Source: Pyrus communis
Taxonomy: Eukaryota; Streptophyta; Magnoliopsida; Rosales; Rosaceae
Length of the DNA stretch: 64,000 bases
Assembly (NCBI RefSeq): GCF_963583255.1
Contig: NC_084814.1
Location: 20,972,262-21,036,261 of the forward strand
Direction: 5' to 3'
The notes under the pieces were generated by a model, which saw nothing but the letters and a program-made list of their open reading frames with translations, made no database searches and was not told the DNA's origin. The translations under genes were made by a program, and so were the position numbers. Below are positions 60,238 to 64,000 of the stretch, in pieces. The stretch's first letter is position 1. Each line of letters begins with the position of its first letter.

Positions 60238-60516
60238 CTGCCAGTATCCGAGCCCGCCAGAAAGCAACCCCGACGGGGTCGGGGCTGATTCGAGGCCCAT
60301 GGACTATCCTAAGAAAAGGCTCGGGTCCGAGCCATCATTGAAATCGTCAGCTCCATGGTCGACCTCTCCCGGAAAGGCCAAAACGTCGACCTAAACACCC
60401 TCAAGACCACCGTGTGCCGCAAGTACGGCCTCTCACGTGGGCTGAAGCTGGTCGAAATGATTGCAGCTCTACCGAAGTCGGAACGTGAAGCTCTTCTCCC
60501 CAAGCTCTGGGCCAAA
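60238..60516 (+). pseudogene. ELP3: ELP3 relic 5: exon 1 fragment, twin of relic 2
   Basis: Same start, same TAA replacing a Glu codon (about 60310) and same abrupt end as relic 2 at 15842-16120, to within a few bases. It was therefore duplicated after it had already been broken. Confidence 0.88.
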
Positions 60517-61288
60517 CACGTGACTCAATGAATCCAACCGAAGATTAAACTTAATAATGGATTCAAACAACCATACATACCTTATAAGTCATCTGCAAAT
60601 GTAAGGCATTAATTACATGAAACTTAAGCTCCCACTGATTTGCAACATCGTCACTTATTTTGCAAATCACTACTTAAATCATACTTTTGAAATATGCTTG
60701 TGGGAACACCCTTACTTTGTCAATGAATGCATATCACAACAAAATTATCTTTCTTTAACCTTTCCTTAACACCTTAAATAACATAATCTCAATGAAAGGT
60801 AAAACTAAGACATTCACCGATGTATATACAAAATCATGCATTTCACAACCATCTATTTGCATTAATAATTCCATATTTGTGCTAAGTCCCCATGAGCCTC
60901 AAAATTCTTTCTAAAGATTAACAAATAATCAATCAAGGCATCCAAATGATTGCAAGTAAAAATATACACATACACCAAGTACTCATTATGCAACTTAAAC
61001 ATATTATTGTCATTCGAGTCATGGCATAATTCTAATTTCATCAACCAAAACACATATTCATGGAAGATAGAATAACACTTTATGCAGGTCTACTTAATGC
61101 TCAAAACTTTAGAACAACTCCCACTAAGCTTTTAGAGTTTATACACTTATTGCAAATAAGTTAATGAGTGTGAAGCCCAATTTTCTTTCACTAATTCTCC
61201 CACTTGGGCAAACACTCATTCATATATTCTTTCAAGGATGTACCTAAACAAAATTGCTTCATATTTTAGACATAATTAAATAGACATC
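60517..61288. mobile_element. Copy of the retroelement-like block 16121-16894
   Basis: Near-identical to the block after ELP3 relic 2. It runs to GACATCAC and then switches to NLR sequence exactly where the other copy has the Cassandra target site. No coding sequence. Confidence 0.5.
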
Positions 61289-62671
61289 ACTCCAGAAGAA
61301 GTTGCAGAGGGCTATCTTGTGGAACTTATTGTTCGTAGCATGCTACAAGTTGAAATGAATGAAGCTGGAGGACTAGGAGCATGTAAAATGCATGATCTTG
61401 TGCGTGAGCTTGCTTTGTCGACATCAAAAAAGGAAAAGTTTGGTGTTGCATATGTTGGCAGAGAAATAGTAGATAAAGCTGATTTCCGCCGATTGTCAAT
61501 TCAAATAACTGAAAGAGAAATTAATTCTTGCACAGGTATGTCAGAGCTTCACTCCCTTCTTGTCTTTGGCACGTTGAAGAAATTGCCTTCTGGATTCAAG
61601 TTGTTGAGAGTTCTAGATATGCAGGATGCTCCAATTGATAGATTTCCAGATGAACTAGTGTACTTGTTCAACTTAAGATATTTAAATTTGAAGAGAACCT
61701 TAATTGACGAGCTTCCAGAATCCATCGGACGGCTTCGCAACCTTCAAACCTTGAACATCTGTCAGAGTAAGATAAGGGCACTTCCAAAAGCAATCTCCAA
61801 GTTAGTAAACCTATGCCATCTAATCATGTATTGTTACACTGGTGATTGGGCAGCCTTTAGAAATTTCAATGGGACAAAAACAGCATCGAATCTAAGTAAA
61901 TTACAGAAACTGCAAGTTTTGCATTCTGTTGAATCAGAAGGAAAGATTATTAAAATCATCAGGAATATGACCCAACTTACAAGCCTCGGTATTACAAATG
62001 TGAAAGCAAGTGACGAGATGGACCTCTGTGACTCCCTTCAAAAGTTAGAGCTCCTTCACACTTTGCTTTTAAAGGCAAGTGATGAAGAGGAGTTTCTTCG
62101 AGTTAATGCGCTACGTTCACCTCCTCCAGACCTTCAAAACGTTTTATTGGCCGGAAAACTAGAAAGGGTGCCTCTTTGGTTAGGTTCACTCCAAAACCTG
62201 ACACGTTTGCATCTACATTGGTCTAGACTTGAAGAAGATGTGCTACCTCACATTCAAGCATTGCCGAATCTTGAAAGGCTTGGGCTATTTAATGCATATG
62301 TTGGCGAAAAATTGTGTTTCTCCAGAGGCTTCATAAAGCTTAAGCATTTATGCTTGGTCAACTTCCCCTTATTGAATAGTATAGTTATAGAGAAAGGGGT
62401 GATGCCAAATCTCCGGGGCTTAGACATTGCGTGCTGCCTGGAGTTAAAGGCATTGCCGCAGGGCATTGAGTTCCTTGCTAACGTAGAACGCTTGAATCTG
62501 AGTATTGTTCCAATGCAACTTATAGAGTCCGTAAGAGGAGGCATGGATCATCCAAAGGTACAACATATTCCTGAAATCCAGTGTGGTATGAGAGAGAAAA
62601 TAGGCGGTGTCATGAAAACTTTTTTGGTATACAGAAGGTACGCACACTTTTATCCTTGCATAAAAATTTGA
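61289..62671 (+). pseudogene. NLR-E: 5'-truncated copy of NLR-B
   Basis: Starts at the equivalent of NLR-B residue 462 (PEEVAEGYLVELIV). The first in-frame ATG-like start gives a 450-residue open frame from 61319. It keeps the MHD motif (KMHDLVRELAL) and the whole LRR domain without a frameshift, but has no CC, P-loop or kinase-2. It differs from NLR-B at only a few residues, for example FGVAYVG and TEREI preceded by Ile. With no promoter and no nucleotide-binding site it is most likely a pseudogene. An LRR-only product cannot be excluded. Confidence 0.88.
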
Positions 62672-63147
62672 TTAATGCTAGACTTATCATATTTTTTTGT
62701 ATCACATTTGTACCACTTCTTTTATAGAGGTAGAGCCCATCGACATACGTGAGTCTCATTTCTATTAGAGTTGTAGTACAAACATGGTACAAAAAATATG
62801 GTAAAAGTAGCATTTTTGTAAAAGAAAAAAAAAATTTCCACAACATAATCATTTGAACTATTATGTTAGAAAGTTAAAAGGTTGATGATTTTCATACTCC
62901 TTTTTTTTTTTTCTTATGCACTCCTCTTGATTTTGTTCGTTAGTGTTTTGATTTATTAGGCTACGAAAAAGAGGAAGTAGTGCATCGGAGTGTAAAAATC
63001 ATTTTCCCTTACAATTTGCATGTCCAATCTTAGACAAAGTCTGGCAAAGACATAAAATATGCATGCATTGAGATTTTATTCAGTAACTGTGTTTCTTTTG
63101 TTTTGTAATATCCTTTTTGTAGAATCAAGCCTCAAAAGCACTTGTGA
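62638..63147 (+). other. Putative 3' intron and terminal exon of NLR-E
   Basis: Donor GTACGC after 62637, acceptor CTTTTTGTAG to 63122, and terminal codons IKPQKHL with a stop at 63145-63147, as in NLR-B. Confidence 0.45.
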
Positions 63148-63880
63148 GACTGCAGTGAGTTCTCCTTTGTGCCAGTTGATTTTGTGGTGAATCTCAACTT
63201 TCGTTATAGTAACAGAGCTGACTATATACGTGTTGAGTCATTCGCCCTACAAGGAAGAATCTGCCTGTTGTTTGTTGGTTGTGTGAAGTTGCAAATGTTG
63301 ATCAATCTAGGTTTCTTATTTGCCCTTTGTGAAATTGAATAATGCCCAAGATTCTATTTGTGTAACTGAAACTTATAATTGCTTGCTTGTGTTTTGATGT
63401 AATAATATTGTTTGGAACTGAATCTGTCAGTGTCACTGATGAGAATAATGCCCAAGATTCTCTTTGTGTAACAGGAACTTATATTATTGTTTGCTTGTGT
63501 GTATTTTGATGTAATAATATTGGTTTGGAACTAAATCTGTCACTGATGAGACCAATTCTAACTAAACCAATGTTTATGACCCATTTTTCATTTTCAATAT
63601 TTAAATTTTTTTTATCAAGTTTTCAAATATATATAGTTTTAGAGAAGTAAATTTTGTGGCTAATATTTTAGTTCACTATGGTTTCACCTGAAAAATTATT
63701 AGATGGTACGATATTATCACTTCGGTGATACTTGTATTCAAATTTTCACATGTGTGCTATCAAGCCAATATGGATTAAAAAGCCTTTTTAATTTAAAATT
63801 AAAGTTTTATTATAGTTTAAACAAAATTAAAAGAACTAAAAATAAGAGGCGTTTTAAAATTTTGAGATGGGCTCTTTTAC
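63148..63880. other. NLR-E 3' flank
   Basis: Homologous to 27631-28368, with the 107-bp tandem repeat (about 63342-63550) and the AT-rich end. It finishes in CTCTTTTAC (63872-63880), the MITE target site also seen after NLR-B. No gene. Confidence 0.55.
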
Positions 63881-64000
63881 AGACAAGGATTGTCTACCTT
63901 CCCACTTTCATTTTCGGTGCCTTCTGTGCCCTTTTGTTTTGTGTGGTCACGGTTAAGTCACGTTAACAAAAATAAATAGTAATATAAAATGTTAGCGTGG
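63881..64000. mobile_element. Third copy of the GGACAAGG MITE, cut by the window end
   Basis: Starts AGACAAGGATTGTCTACC directly after CTCTTTTAC, at the same position relative to NLR-E as the MITE at 28369 to NLR-B. It therefore arose by the block duplication, not by a separate insertion. An ELP3 exon 1 should follow outside the window. Confidence 0.8.

Overview
The window is nuclear DNA of a dicot plant. It is AT-rich and intron-containing, and about half of it is transposable-element sequence. The gene families (coiled-coil NLR resistance genes of the RPM1 type, ELP3, a Cassandra TRIM, copia elements) and general resemblance point to a woody rosid, most likely a Rosaceae tree such as apple or pear. 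That placement is inference from memory, not a search result.

The backbone is a tandemly amplified unit: one CC-NBS-LRR (NLR) gene followed 1-3 kb downstream by a piece of an ELP3 (Elongator acetyltransferase) gene. From left to right: ELP3 relic 1 (5394-7846), HemW-like relic (8737-9142), NLR-A (11945-14711, frameshifted), ELP3 relic 2 (15842-16120 plus an intron scrap at 21836-21915), NLR-B (24383-27145, intact), ELP3 relic 3 (28587-29648), a decayed NLR scrap (32095-32335), NLR-C (39867-42632, intact), ELP3 relic 4 (45150-47410), NLR-D (57350-59111, 5'-truncated and frameshifted), ELP3 relic 5 (60238-60516) and NLR-E (61289-62671, 5'-truncated). Only NLR-B and NLR-C look able to encode a full-length protein. 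All ELP3 copies are broken.

The right end (57350-64000) is a young duplicate of 12952-28500 that lacks about 8.9 kb. The left edge of that gap coincides with the target site of a Cassandra element present in the longer copy.

Mobile DNA explains most of the rest. A minus-strand copia (about 1803-5393) lies inside ELP3 relic 1. A complete Cassandra TRIM (16896-17542) has 5S-rRNA-like LTRs and a 5-bp target duplication. There is a Harbinger-type MITE (19478-20384), a family of Mutator-type MITEs with 9-bp target duplications (28369, 37732, 63881), and a Pack-MULE-like element carrying exons of an ADP-glucose pyrophosphorylase large-subunit gene (about 33340-34165). A fold-back Mutator-type element (42810-43894) sits in the 3' intron of NLR-C, and a second TRIM (45987-46733) sits in ELP3 relic 4. 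A nested copia complex (47411-57347) contains a 2085-bp solo LTR and a Cassandra LTR.

NLR-B and NLR-C would act as intracellular immune receptors. The rest is the debris of repeated unequal exchange and transposition around them. I found no rRNA or tRNA genes, no CRISPR array and no convincing new multi-gene system.
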